Assembly (NCBI GenBank): GCA_937958345.1
Contig: CALGNW010000351.1
Location: 1-15,921, forward strand
DNA length: 15,921 nt
From: an uncultured Neomegalonema sp.
GTDB taxonomy: Bacteria; Pseudomonadota; Alphaproteobacteria; Rhodobacterales; Rhodobacteraceae
Direction of reading: 5' to 3'
A program made the translations under genes and the position numbers. This document shows, piece after piece, positions 7,167 to 14,746 of the stretch. The notes under the pieces are model-generated. The model did not search any database, had not been told where the DNA came from, and saw nothing but the letters and a program-made list of their open reading frames with translations. Numbering within the stretch: the stretch's first letter is position 1; each line of letters opens with the position of its first letter.

Positions 7167-8053
7167 ATCAAACCGCCCGCCTCACCGCTGATGCGGCCCG
7201 CGCAGCCTCTGCACTGCCTCCGCTTTTAGCGGAGGCCGAACGTGCTGCGGCATCGGCCTTCGGCGTTCATGGTCGTCGGCGCGCCGGCCCCGGCGAGACG
7301 TTTTGGCAATATCGTCAGGCACAGCCGGGCGACTCAATGCAGTCTATAGATTGGCGTCGGTCGGGGCGCTCTGATGAAGTGTTCGTGCGCGAAACCGAAT
7401 GGGAAACAGCGCAAACGGTTTGGCTTTGGGCCGATGATGCGGCCTCCATGCGTTTTCAATCGAAATCCGCGCCCGCGCCAAAGGCCCAGCGCGCGACGCT
7501 GCTAGCACTATCCCTCGCAATTTTACTTGAGCGCGGCGGAGAACGATTTGCATTTTTGGGCAGAAATGACCGCTCGGTGCGTATCGGGCGAACAGGTATC
7601 AACCGTGCCGCCTTGCTGCTGAGCCGAGAGCGCGAACCTGATGGCGACTATGGCGCTGCGCCGAACGAAGTTGTCTATACCAGCGGCAGCCGCGCAGTTT
7701 TTATGTCCGATTTTTTCGGAGATCTCGCCCCCTTGAAAGTTGCAATGAACGAGGCGGCCTCGCGCCGTGTGAAAGGCGTCCTGCTTCAAATCGTTGATCC
7801 GGCGGAAGAAGCATTCCCGTATAAAGGGCGCGTGCTGTTCGAAAGTATCGCGGGCGGTTTGAGGTATGATGCGGACCGGGCTGAATCTCTGCATGACGCC
7901 TATCGGGAAAAGTTGGCCGAACGACGCGACGCGCTCAAATTGATCGCACGACAGGCGGGGTGGCGCTTTGCCATGCACCGCACGGATCAATCAGTTTCGC
8001 CGACGCTGATGATGCTTCACCAGACCCTTGAAAACGCGAGGGCTGGACGATGA
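7163..8053 (+). CDS. DUF58 domain-containing protein (VWA-like)
   Basis: The 296-residue product is a MoxR-associated DUF58 protein. It contains HGRRRAGPGETFWQYR (36-51), the DUF58 core SIDWRRSGRSDEVFVRE (61-77), and a VWA-like region. The first metal-site motif reads DDAAS (91-95), an Ala replacing the first Ser of the DxSxS consensus. The later Asp is present in MSDFFGD (181-187). GTG 7163 was chosen over TTG 7157 because AAGGGAG (7149-7155) sits seven bases before GTG and only one before TTG. The start overlaps the MoxR stop. There is no membrane helix, so it is probably cytoplasmic, acting with MoxR as an adaptor or target. The alanine substitution suggests that metal binding is weakened or lost. 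Confidence 0.9.
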   Translation: MNQTARLTADAARAASALPPLLAEAERAAASAFGVHGRRRAGPGETFWQYRQAQPGDSMQSIDWRRSGRSDEVFVRETEWETAQTVWLWADDAASMRFQSKSAPAPKAQRATLLALSLAILLERGGERFAFLGRNDRSVRIGRTGINRAALLLSREREPDGDYGAAPNEVVYTSGSRAVFMSDFFGDLAPLKVAMNEAASRRVKGVLLQIVDPAEEAFPYKGRVLFESIAGGLRYDADRAESLHDAYREKLAERRDALKLIARQAGWRFAMHRTDQSVSPTLMMLHQTLENARAGR

Positions 8054-8093
8054 GGCGAGTTGCGCCCGAAAGCGCGTACCGGAACGCGATACG

Positions 8094-10871
8094 ATGCTGA
8101 CGCTTGGCCCGCTTGGTTTTGCATCTCCATGGTTATTGCTCGGTTTGATCGGCTTGCCCATCCTATGGTGGTTGCTGCGTGCGACACCGCCTGCCCCGCT
8201 TCGCGAGCGATTTCCGGGCGTTGCAATCCTGCTGGGTCTGGAACCGCCGGAAAAAACGCCGGATCGCACGCCCTGGTGGCTTTTACTGTTAAGAATGGTG
8301 ATCGTCGGTCTCGCGATTTTTGCTTTCGCGCAGCCGCTGTTGAATCCGACGAAACGACTTGCGGGCGAGGGACCCGTGCGTCTGATAATGGACGGTGGTT
8401 GGGCCAGTGCCGCTGATTGGGACGATCGTGTTGCGGCGGCGACCGAAATTGTTGATCAGGCGGGCCGGGCAAACCGTAGCATTCGCCTTGAGGTTCTTGC
8501 CGAACCATCTGATACCGAACGGACCGATGAAGCACTTTCAGCCGCAGAGGCCCGCTCGCGCATCGAAGCGCTGCAGCCCCGCCCTTGGATTCCGGATCGC
8601 GCCGCCCTGCTGAACCGGTTGAACGAGGAAGACGACGCTGAAACGATCTGGTTGCATGACGGTCTCGACCACGATGGTGCGGCGCTCGAAATTGCCACGA
8701 CCTTATCCGAGCAAAATAACCTTCGTGTCCTCGCGCCCGAACGTCAGGTGCGCGCGGTCCAGCCCGCCCCTCCTGAGGGCAGCACTTTATCAGCAATCGT
8801 CCAGCGCGCGACCGCAGGGACGGCTTTGGATATCACAGTTATCGGTTACTCTGCGGAAAGTGACGGAGCGCGACGGCCCCTCATTACCGAGACGGCCAGT
8901 TTTAACGAAGAAGACCTGACGGCGACAGCGGAATTTGATCCTCCGCTCGAACTGCGCAACCGTATAGCAATGTTTGCTCTCGACGGTGCGCGGACAGCGG
9001 GCGGCGTTGCCCTGATTGATGACCGTTGGAGCCGCCGCCGTGTTGGCCTCGTCTCTGGCGAACGCACGGACGGCGGCCAAAGGCTGCTGTCGGGAACGCA
9101 CTATGTCCGCGAGGCCCTTTCCGGAATAGCCGAAACGCGTGAAGGGTCGACAGGCGATCTCATGCAGCAAAACGTCGATGCGTTAATCGTCGTTGACGTC
9201 GGCGCGTTCCCACCGGAAGAGTCCGCCGCCTTGCTTTCCTGGGTTGAAGCCGGAGGTTTGCTTGTACGGTTTGCAGGTCCGACGCTGGCGGCAACCGCAG
9301 AAGAAGCCCGTGCAGGGTTCGGCCGTTTGGAAGACCCGCTTTTGCCCGTGCGTCTGCGTCCCGGTGGACGTGATCTTGGAGGTGCAATGAGCTGGGGAGC
9401 GCCTCAGCGGCTCGCACCATTCAAGCCCGACAGCCCTTTTTCCGGAATCGTTCCTCCAGAAGATGCGGCGATTACGAAACAGGTTCTGGCCGAGCCGGAT
9501 ATCGATTTGCCGACGCGAACCTGGGCCAGCCTCGCCGATGGTGCGCCCCTCGTTACCGCCGACACGCGGGGTGATGGGAGGATTGTACTGATCCACACAA
9601 GCGCGGATCCGAGATGGTCGACCCTTCCAATATCCGGCCTTTTTGTCGAGATGCTCGACCGGATTATTGAGTTCGGGTCCGGAGGCGTATCCGCCGCAGC
9701 GGGCGAAAGTTCAGGCTTTTGGCGTCCGATTTCTCTTATCTCGGCGGACGGTTCACTGCGTCCTGCAAGGGCCGAATCCTCAAATATTGCAGGCGAAAAT
9801 CTGGGATTGACTGCAACGGCAATCGCGCCTCCCGGACTGTACGAATCCGTCGGCGGTGCAGAGGCCGGATCACGCCGCGCGCACAACACATTGGCGCCGG
9901 ATGCCGTCCTGACACCGATGCCCGCATTCCCGTCCAGCGTCACTGTCGACAGCTTGGGCGCACGAACGGAGACCGAATTGAAATCGTGGTTCCTTGCTGC
10001 CGCCCTGTTGTTTCTGATGCTTGATGCCATCGCTGCGCTGGCCCTTTCGGGTAAGCTGCGGCGGTCAGTTGCGGCCCTCGCCCTCTTTGGTGTTGTCGGA
10101 TCGGGCGGCGCGGAAGCCGCTGAGGACAAGGCGCTCCAGTCAGCACTCGGCGGCGCATTCGGATATATTGTCACCGGCGACGCCAAAACGGATCAAATCG
10201 TCCAGCAGGGCCTCTTCGGCCTCGTCTACACGTTGAATGCCCGCACATCGGTTGAACCGCCACTGCCGGTTGCGATCGATTTGGAGAACGATGAACTCGC
10301 AGTTTATCCGTTTATCTATTGGGCGGTCACACCCGGACAACAAACCCCAACGGATGACGCAATCGCGAAGCTGAACGAGTACATGCGCAGAGGCGGAATG
10401 CTGATGCTGGATACGCGCGATCAGAACCTCGCACTTGCAAGCGGCCAAACTCCGGGAACACGCGCGCTAAAGCGCCTGACCGCCGGTTTGGACCTTCCCC
10501 CTCTTGCGCCTGTTCCCGAAGGGCACGTGTTGCGCCGAAGCTTTTTTTTGCTGGATGAATTCCCGGGCCGGTGGAACAGCGGCGGCGTCTGGGTGGAGGC
10601 CACACCGCCCGAAGACGTGAATGAGGCCGCAAGCACCGGCGGTTTTAAAAATGACGGCGTTTCGCCCGTGATTGTCGGAGGCCGGGACTGGGTCGGCGCA
10701 TGGGCAATGAACGACCGGGGACGGCCCGTGCTGCCGATGGGAAGCGGCGGCGAACGCCAGCGCGAAATGGCGCTGCGGTTCGGCGTCAACCTCATCATGT
10801 ACACCTATACCGGATCGTATAAATCCGATCAGGTTCATATTCCTGCGCTGCTTGAGCGACTTGGACAATAA
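8094..10871 (+). CDS. BatA-like membrane protein with DUF4159 domain
   Basis: This is a 925-residue inner-membrane protein. The N-terminus is the aerotolerance-regulator (BatA) type, with helices at about 8-28 (FASPWLLLGLIGLPILWWLL) and 61-80. A degenerate VWA-like region follows: DGGWAS (100-105) in place of DxSxS, and HDG (188-190). A segment resembling a class I glutamine amidotransferase fold without an evident catalytic Cys lies near 360-402. A third helix (about 632-654) is followed by a signal-peptide-like hydrophobic stretch ending in AEA (around 665-675). The C-terminal DUF4159 domain (about 680-925) opens with QSALGGAFGYIVTGD and includes YMRRGGMLMLDTRD. ATG 8094 is used, with GGAA at 8081-8084. 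It leaves a 40-base gap after DUF58, and the 22 upstream in-frame codons look non-conserved. The function is unknown, but its place after moxR-DUF58 implies a partner of that ATPase. Confidence 0.88.
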   Translation: MLTLGPLGFASPWLLLGLIGLPILWWLLRATPPAPLRERFPGVAILLGLEPPEKTPDRTPWWLLLLRMVIVGLAIFAFAQPLLNPTKRLAGEGPVRLIMDGGWASAADWDDRVAAATEIVDQAGRANRSIRLEVLAEPSDTERTDEALSAAEARSRIEALQPRPWIPDRAALLNRLNEEDDAETIWLHDGLDHDGAALEIATTLSEQNNLRVLAPERQVRAVQPAPPEGSTLSAIVQRATAGTALDITVIGYSAESDGARRPLITETASFNEEDLTATAEFDPPLELRNRIAMFALDGARTAGGVALIDDRWSRRRVGLVSGERTDGGQRLLSGTHYVREALSGIAETREGSTGDLMQQNVDALIVVDVGAFPPEESAALLSWVEAGGLLVRFAGPTLAATAEEARAGFGRLEDPLLPVRLRPGGRDLGGAMSWGAPQRLAPFKPDSPFSGIVPPEDAAITKQVLAEPDIDLPTRTWASLADGAPLVTADTRGDGRIVLIHTSADPRWSTLPISGLFVEMLDRIIEFGSGGVSAAAGESSGFWRPISLISADGSLRPARAESSNIAGENLGLTATAIAPPGLYESVGGAEAGSRRAHNTLAPDAVLTPMPAFPSSVTVDSLGARTETELKSWFLAAALLFLMLDAIAALALSGKLRRSVAALALFGVVGSGGAEAAEDKALQSALGGAFGYIVTGDAKTDQIVQQGLFGLVYTLNARTSVEPPLPVAIDLENDELAVYPFIYWAVTPGQQTPTDDAIAKLNEYMRRGGMLMLDTRDQNLALASGQTPGTRALKRLTAGLDLPPLAPVPEGHVLRRSFFLLDEFPGRWNSGGVWVEATPPEDVNEAASTGGFKNDGVSPVIVGGRDWVGAWAMNDRGRPVLPMGSGGERQREMALRFGVNLIMYTYTGSYKSDQVHIPALLERLGQ

Positions 10872-10880
10872 GGGCGACGC

Positions 10881-12992
10881 ATGGAATTGAGCGCCACAGG
10901 CCTGATCTTCAATCCCGTCGTACCATTATGGGTACTCGCGGTTTTTCTGGTGTTGATCCTCGGCTTTTTTCTTCTGGGATTGGTCAGGCGCGCGCGCGGA
11001 GCCTGGCTGCGATTGCTGGCAGGGTTGGTCTTGCTCGCGGCGTTTGCAGACCCGAAACTCAGTCAGGAACTGCGTGATCCGCTGTCCGACGTCGCCTTGC
11101 TGCTCGTTGATGAAAGTGCGAGCCAGACAATTGATGGACGCGCCGCACTCACTGCCGGGGCATCGGCCGCTCTGCAAGCTGCTGCCGAGAGTTTGACTGA
11201 TCCAGATGCGCCGCTTGAATTCAGAGTTGCGACGGTAAAAAGCGCCGCCGGAGAGGCATCGGATGATCCCGGCACGCGCCTGTTCACTGCCATCGAAACC
11301 GCGCTCGCAGATGTTGGTGAAGACCGTATCGCCGGAGCCGTGCTGATCACCGATGGCAACGCCCACGACGCACCGGATTGGGCAGGGCTTGATGAAGACG
11401 CAATTTCTGCCCGCTTTCCGGCACCGCTGCACGTCCTCTCGACGGGCCGCGACGGCAGCTATGACCGCCGGCTGATCTTGGAAAGCGCGCCGGCATTCGG
11501 AATCGTTGGGGAAGACGTCTCTATCCGTTTGCGCATCGAAGACCTCGGGGAAACGCCCGCCGGTGCGCCTCCGGCGCAGGTTGCTCTGCGAATTGACGGA
11601 AAGGACGTCCGCCGGGACGTCTTGACCGTTGGATCGCCGACGACAATCTCGGCAACGCTCGGGAAAGGCGGTGCGAGCGTCTTCGAGATTGTCGTCACCG
11701 AATTGGACGGCGAGATCACAACCCGCAACAACCGTGCTTTGTTTACGGTGCAGGGAGCGCGAGATCGACTGCGGGTTCTGCTCGTATCCGGTGAACCGCA
11801 TGCCGGAGAGCGTTCCTGGCGAAACCTTCTCAAGGCCGACCCGAGCGTCGATCTTGTCCACTTTACGATTTTGCGGCCTCCGTCGAAGATGTCCGGCACG
11901 CCCATCCGCGAATTGTCGCTGATCCCGTTTCCGACGCGTGAGCTTTTCATGCAAAAGATCGATGATTTCGACCTCGTGATCTTTGATCGGTATACCCGTC
12001 GCGGGGTACTCGCCCCGGCCTATCTTGCGAATGTTGCCGACTATGTCCGCAAGGGCGGCGCGACACTGATTGCAGCGGGCCCCAACTTTGGCGGGCCGAA
12101 CAGCCTTTACCGCAGTCCTCTGGCAGACATCATGCCCGCCGTGCCGACGGGCGGATCGGTGGAGAAGTTTTTCACCCCTCTTCTGACCGATCCCGGTGCA
12201 AAACATCCCGTAACCGCCGACCTTCCTCAGGCGGGCGCTGAACCGGAATGGGGCCGTTGGGCGCGCCTGATAGATATCCGTCCGCGCGCGGGTAATGTTT
12301 TGATGACCGGCGAGGATGACCAGCCGTTGCTGGTTCTTGACCGTGTTGGTGAAGGACGTGTCGCGATGCTGGCCTCGGATACAGCATGGTTATGGTCACG
12401 CGGTTTCGAAGGCGGAGGACCATTGGCCGAAATGCTTCGCAGGGTTGCCCATTGGCTGATGAAAGAACCGCAACTCGAAGAAGACGCGCTGACAGCCGAG
12501 ACATCCGGTTCGCGCATCCAGGTCACGCGCCGCAGCCTTGGCGATGCACCAAAGGTCGCCGACATCGTCACCCCATCCGGCAACAGGGTCGTGGCCCAGT
12601 TCAGCAATGTCGGCCCGGGCAAGTGGCAAGCGACCTATAATGCCGAAGAAGCGGGGCTGTACTCGATCACTGACGGCATTCTCGAAACGTCGGCGGCGGT
12701 CGGACCACCTTCCCCGAAAGAGTTCGAAAATCCACTCGCAACCTTTGAAGTACTGCGTCCCGTTTCGAGCGTGACCGGCGGTGCGGAGGTGATGCTGCGG
12801 GACGCCGGGATACCGGAACTGCGCCGCGTTTCGGGCCAACGCAAGACGTCGGGAACCGGATGGATCGGTTTGCGCGAGCGAGGGGCCTATGTGGTGCGCG
12901 ATGCCACCCTTACGCCGCTCGCACCTGGATGGTTGGCGCTGCTGATCGCGGCGGGACTGTTACTCGGCGCTTGGCGGATGGAGGGGCGCTAG
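10881..12992 (+). CDS. Membrane protein with intact VWA metal-site motif and GATase-like domain
   Basis: The product has 703 residues, with helices at about 15-34 and 41-56 and one near the C-terminus (about 680-697), which leaves a large periplasmic body. A VWA-like domain keeps a full metal-site set: DESAS (77-81), Thr132 in DPGTRLF, and Asp158 in LITDGNAHD. A middle region opening with LRVLLVSGEPHAGERSWRN and passing through VRKGGATLIAAGPNFGG resembles the glutamine-amidotransferase-like fold but lacks a visible catalytic Cys nucleophile. Databases often label such proteins 'glutamine amidotransferase', which is probably misleading. ATG 10881 follows the DUF4159 gene by nine bases with AAGGG just upstream. 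It is the last gene of the operon, and its stop lies six bases from the stop of the convergent hydrolase gene. It is the likeliest metal-binding VWA partner of the MoxR protein. Confidence 0.85.
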   Translation: MELSATGLIFNPVVPLWVLAVFLVLILGFFLLGLVRRARGAWLRLLAGLVLLAAFADPKLSQELRDPLSDVALLLVDESASQTIDGRAALTAGASAALQAAAESLTDPDAPLEFRVATVKSAAGEASDDPGTRLFTAIETALADVGEDRIAGAVLITDGNAHDAPDWAGLDEDAISARFPAPLHVLSTGRDGSYDRRLILESAPAFGIVGEDVSIRLRIEDLGETPAGAPPAQVALRIDGKDVRRDVLTVGSPTTISATLGKGGASVFEIVVTELDGEITTRNNRALFTVQGARDRLRVLLVSGEPHAGERSWRNLLKADPSVDLVHFTILRPPSKMSGTPIRELSLIPFPTRELFMQKIDDFDLVIFDRYTRRGVLAPAYLANVADYVRKGGATLIAAGPNFGGPNSLYRSPLADIMPAVPTGGSVEKFFTPLLTDPGAKHPVTADLPQAGAEPEWGRWARLIDIRPRAGNVLMTGEDDQPLLVLDRVGEGRVAMLASDTAWLWSRGFEGGGPLAEMLRRVAHWLMKEPQLEEDALTAETSGSRIQVTRRSLGDAPKVADIVTPSGNRVVAQFSNVGPGKWQATYNAEEAGLYSITDGILETSAAVGPPSPKEFENPLATFEVLRPVSSVTGGAEVMLRDAGIPELRRVSGQRKTSGTGWIGLRERGAYVVRDATLTPLAPGWLALLIAAGLLLGAWRMEGR

Positions 12993-12998
12993 CCCTCG

Positions 12999-13877
12999 TC
13001 AGGGATAATACCGGTCCATGAACTCGGCAATCGCATCCGCACCGCCGCGCTGCCACAGATCATTATGCCCGCCGCCCTCAAGCCAGCGATACCATTTGGG
13101 TTCGCCTGCTGCGTCGAACAGACGTTCGCCATGATCAATCGGAATAACCGCATCGTTGGTCCCGTGGACGATTAGCAGCGGCGCTTTGATTCCGGCAATC
13201 CGGTCGATAGAGCGAAACTTATCCTTCACAGCGCCGACCGCTTTGATCGGGAAAAAGCCGAATTTCTCCTGCGCAAGATCATCCATGGCAGAATAAGGCG
13301 TCTCGAGAATAACCGCTCCAACACCGCGTTCATTGGCCAGTGTCACAGCAATCCCGCTCCCGAGGCTTTCGCCATATAGCACGACGCCGCCGCGTTCGAC
13401 CGGACGTCCGAGCAATACGGGCAGTGCATCGTAGACCGCGCGGGCATCGGCGGCGTGGCCGCCTTCCGTTGGCGAGCCTCCGGTCCCGGATCCGCCGCGC
13501 AAGCCGACACCGACAACGCCCCAGCCGCGATCCATCATCCACCGGAACCGCTCGGCGCGATGGCCAAGCACGCCTGCATTGCCATGAAAGTAAACAATAA
13601 CCGGTTTATTCGGACCGGCATTATGGGTCCAAGTAACAACGTCAACGCCTTCGCTCGGAACAAGCTGTTCGGACATTTCAGGCACAAAACGCTCGGCGGG
13701 AACCTGCCGCTCACTGCCGTTGTGATACAGAAGATGGCGCTGACTGAAGTAAAGCAGCGCAAATCCGATCAGATAAAGTGCCAGCAAACGCAGGGCAAAA
13801 AACGCATACCCCTGCCAACCCCGGCGCTTCGGAGGCAAGCCTGTGAGCGTTTTTATCGTCCCAGAAAAAGCGCCCAT
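12999..13877 (-). CDS. Membrane-anchored alpha/beta hydrolase
   Basis: This 292-residue protein has one N-terminal helix (about 25-44) and an alpha/beta hydrolase domain of the BEM46/ABHD13-like type. It shows the oxyanion segment YFHGNAG (96-102), nucleophile elbow GESLGSG (169-175, Ser171), Asp242 in HGTNDAVIP, and His271 in GGGHND, giving a complete catalytic triad. The substrate is unknown. An esterase or peptidase-like activity at the membrane is the usual guess. The reading frame is open to 14144, but the start was set at ATG 13877 because GGAGG lies five bases upstream on this strand. Another ATG at 13889 lacks a ribosome site. Starting further out would overlap the divergent SDR gene. 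It converges on the moxR operon with only six bases between stops. Confidence 0.88.
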   Translation of the reverse strand: MGAFSGTIKTLTGLPPKRRGWQGYAFFALRLLALYLIGFALLYFSQRHLLYHNGSERQVPAERFVPEMSEQLVPSEGVDVVTWTHNAGPNKPVIVYFHGNAGVLGHRAERFRWMMDRGWGVVGVGLRGGSGTGGSPTEGGHAADARAVYDALPVLLGRPVERGGVVLYGESLGSGIAVTLANERGVGAVILETPYSAMDDLAQEKFGFFPIKAVGAVKDKFRSIDRIAGIKAPLLIVHGTNDAVIPIDHGERLFDAAGEPKWYRWLEGGGHNDLWQRGGADAIAEFMDRYYP

Positions 13878-13970
13878 CACGTCCTCCATTTTAGCAGGAA
13901 CATGATCAATCGGAATTAAGGAAGCTTTACAGTCTTGCCCGAACCCGCTCGCCATCGCACTGTCGCCGGC
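13878..13970. promoter_or_regulatory. Divergent intergenic region, hydrolase/SDR
   Basis: These 93 bases separate divergent starts at 13877 (minus) and 13971 (plus). The GGAGG for the hydrolase lies at 13883-13887 as read on the minus strand. TTTACA at 13926-13931 could be a plus-strand -35, but no matching -10 is seen. The core is moderately AT-rich and contains TGATCA. Promoters are expected here from gene orientation but cannot be pinned down. Confidence 0.35.
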
Positions 13971-14744
13971 ATGAATAAATATGACTACTTTAATCTCCGT
14001 GATCGCGTGGCGCTGGTGACCGGGGCATCGTCCGGCCTCGGACGGCATTTCGCCGAGACGCTTGCCGCCGCCGGGTGCGTTGTCGGGCTGGCTGCGCGGC
14101 GAACGGAAAAGCTGATAGACGTTGCCGAGTGCATTGAAAATCAAGGCGGTACAGCCATTACCTTAAGAATGGACGTCACCGATGCGCAGGCGGTGGACGC
14201 CGGAATTGAGCGCCTGACCGAGGCGGCGGGCATTCCCACGATCCTGATAAACAACGCCGGAACAGCGGCCCCCGCACCCTTTCTTAAAGCAACGCCTGAA
14301 GAAACCGCGCAGGTCTTCGCGCTGAATCAAACCGCGCCGTGGACAGTTGCGCAAGCCGTCGCCCGACGGCTGGTAGACGCGCAAGCCATTGGTTCTATTA
14401 TAAATATCGCATCGATCACCGGACTGAGAACTGTCGGCGGTGCCGCCAGCTATGCCGTGTCAAAGGCCGCTCTGGTTCAGATGACCAAGGTTCTCGCCCT
14501 CGAACTGGCCCGCCACGACATCCGGGTTAACGCCATCGCGCCGGGATACTTCGAGACCGACCTGAACCGCGATTTCCTGAACAGCGAGGCGGGGCAAAAG
14601 ATCATCAACCGCGTACCCATGCGCCGATCCGGCGACGCGCAAGACCTTGATGGCGCTTTGCTTTTGCTTGCGTCAGAGCGCAGCCGGTTTATGACCGGCA
14701 CAATTATTCCGGTCGACGGCGGCCATCTGGTTTCAGGATTATAG
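13971..14744 (+). CDS. SDR family oxidoreductase
   Basis: This is a classical short-chain dehydrogenase/reductase of 257 residues. The cofactor site is TGASSGLG (17-24), NNAG follows at 94-97, and the catalytic tetrad is Asn119, Ser148 (NIAS), Tyr161 and Lys165 (YAVSK). The C-terminal PVDGG (247-251) is typical of FabG-like members. AARR at 41-44, just after the second strand, hints at NADP(H) preference. It presumably reduces or oxidises a keto/hydroxy group on an acyl-CoA or similar substrate, because an acyl-CoA dehydrogenase gene starts two bases after its stop. ATG 13971 was chosen. The frame extends 12 codons upstream to a TTG, but that extension is not conserved-looking. The ribosome site is weak. 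Comparison with LvaD-type 4-keto-acyl-CoA reductases is suggested by the partner gene. Confidence 0.92.
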   Translation: MNKYDYFNLRDRVALVTGASSGLGRHFAETLAAAGCVVGLAARRTEKLIDVAECIENQGGTAITLRMDVTDAQAVDAGIERLTEAAGIPTILINNAGTAAPAPFLKATPEETAQVFALNQTAPWTVAQAVARRLVDAQAIGSIINIASITGLRTVGGAASYAVSKAALVQMTKVLALELARHDIRVNAIAPGYFETDLNRDFLNSEAGQKIINRVPMRRSGDAQDLDGALLLLASERSRFMTGTIIPVDGGHLVSGL

Positions 14745-14746
14745 CC

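Noticed and set aside
8050..8100. Mini-ORF of 16 codons (ATGA overlap with the DUF58 stop, ending over the DUF4159 start)
   Set aside because: The bridging geometry is suggestive of coupled re-initiation, but such short frames arise by chance and the peptide has no features. Not called as a gene.
10926..12206. Minus-strand open frame of 426 codons
   Set aside because: It lies wholly opposite the 703-residue membrane protein, is rich in Arg, Cys and Gln as shadow frames often are, and matches no known family.
13004..13015. CCCT/AGGG mini-hairpin near the convergent stops at 12992/12999
   Set aside because: Four base pairs with no U tract are too weak to call a terminator.
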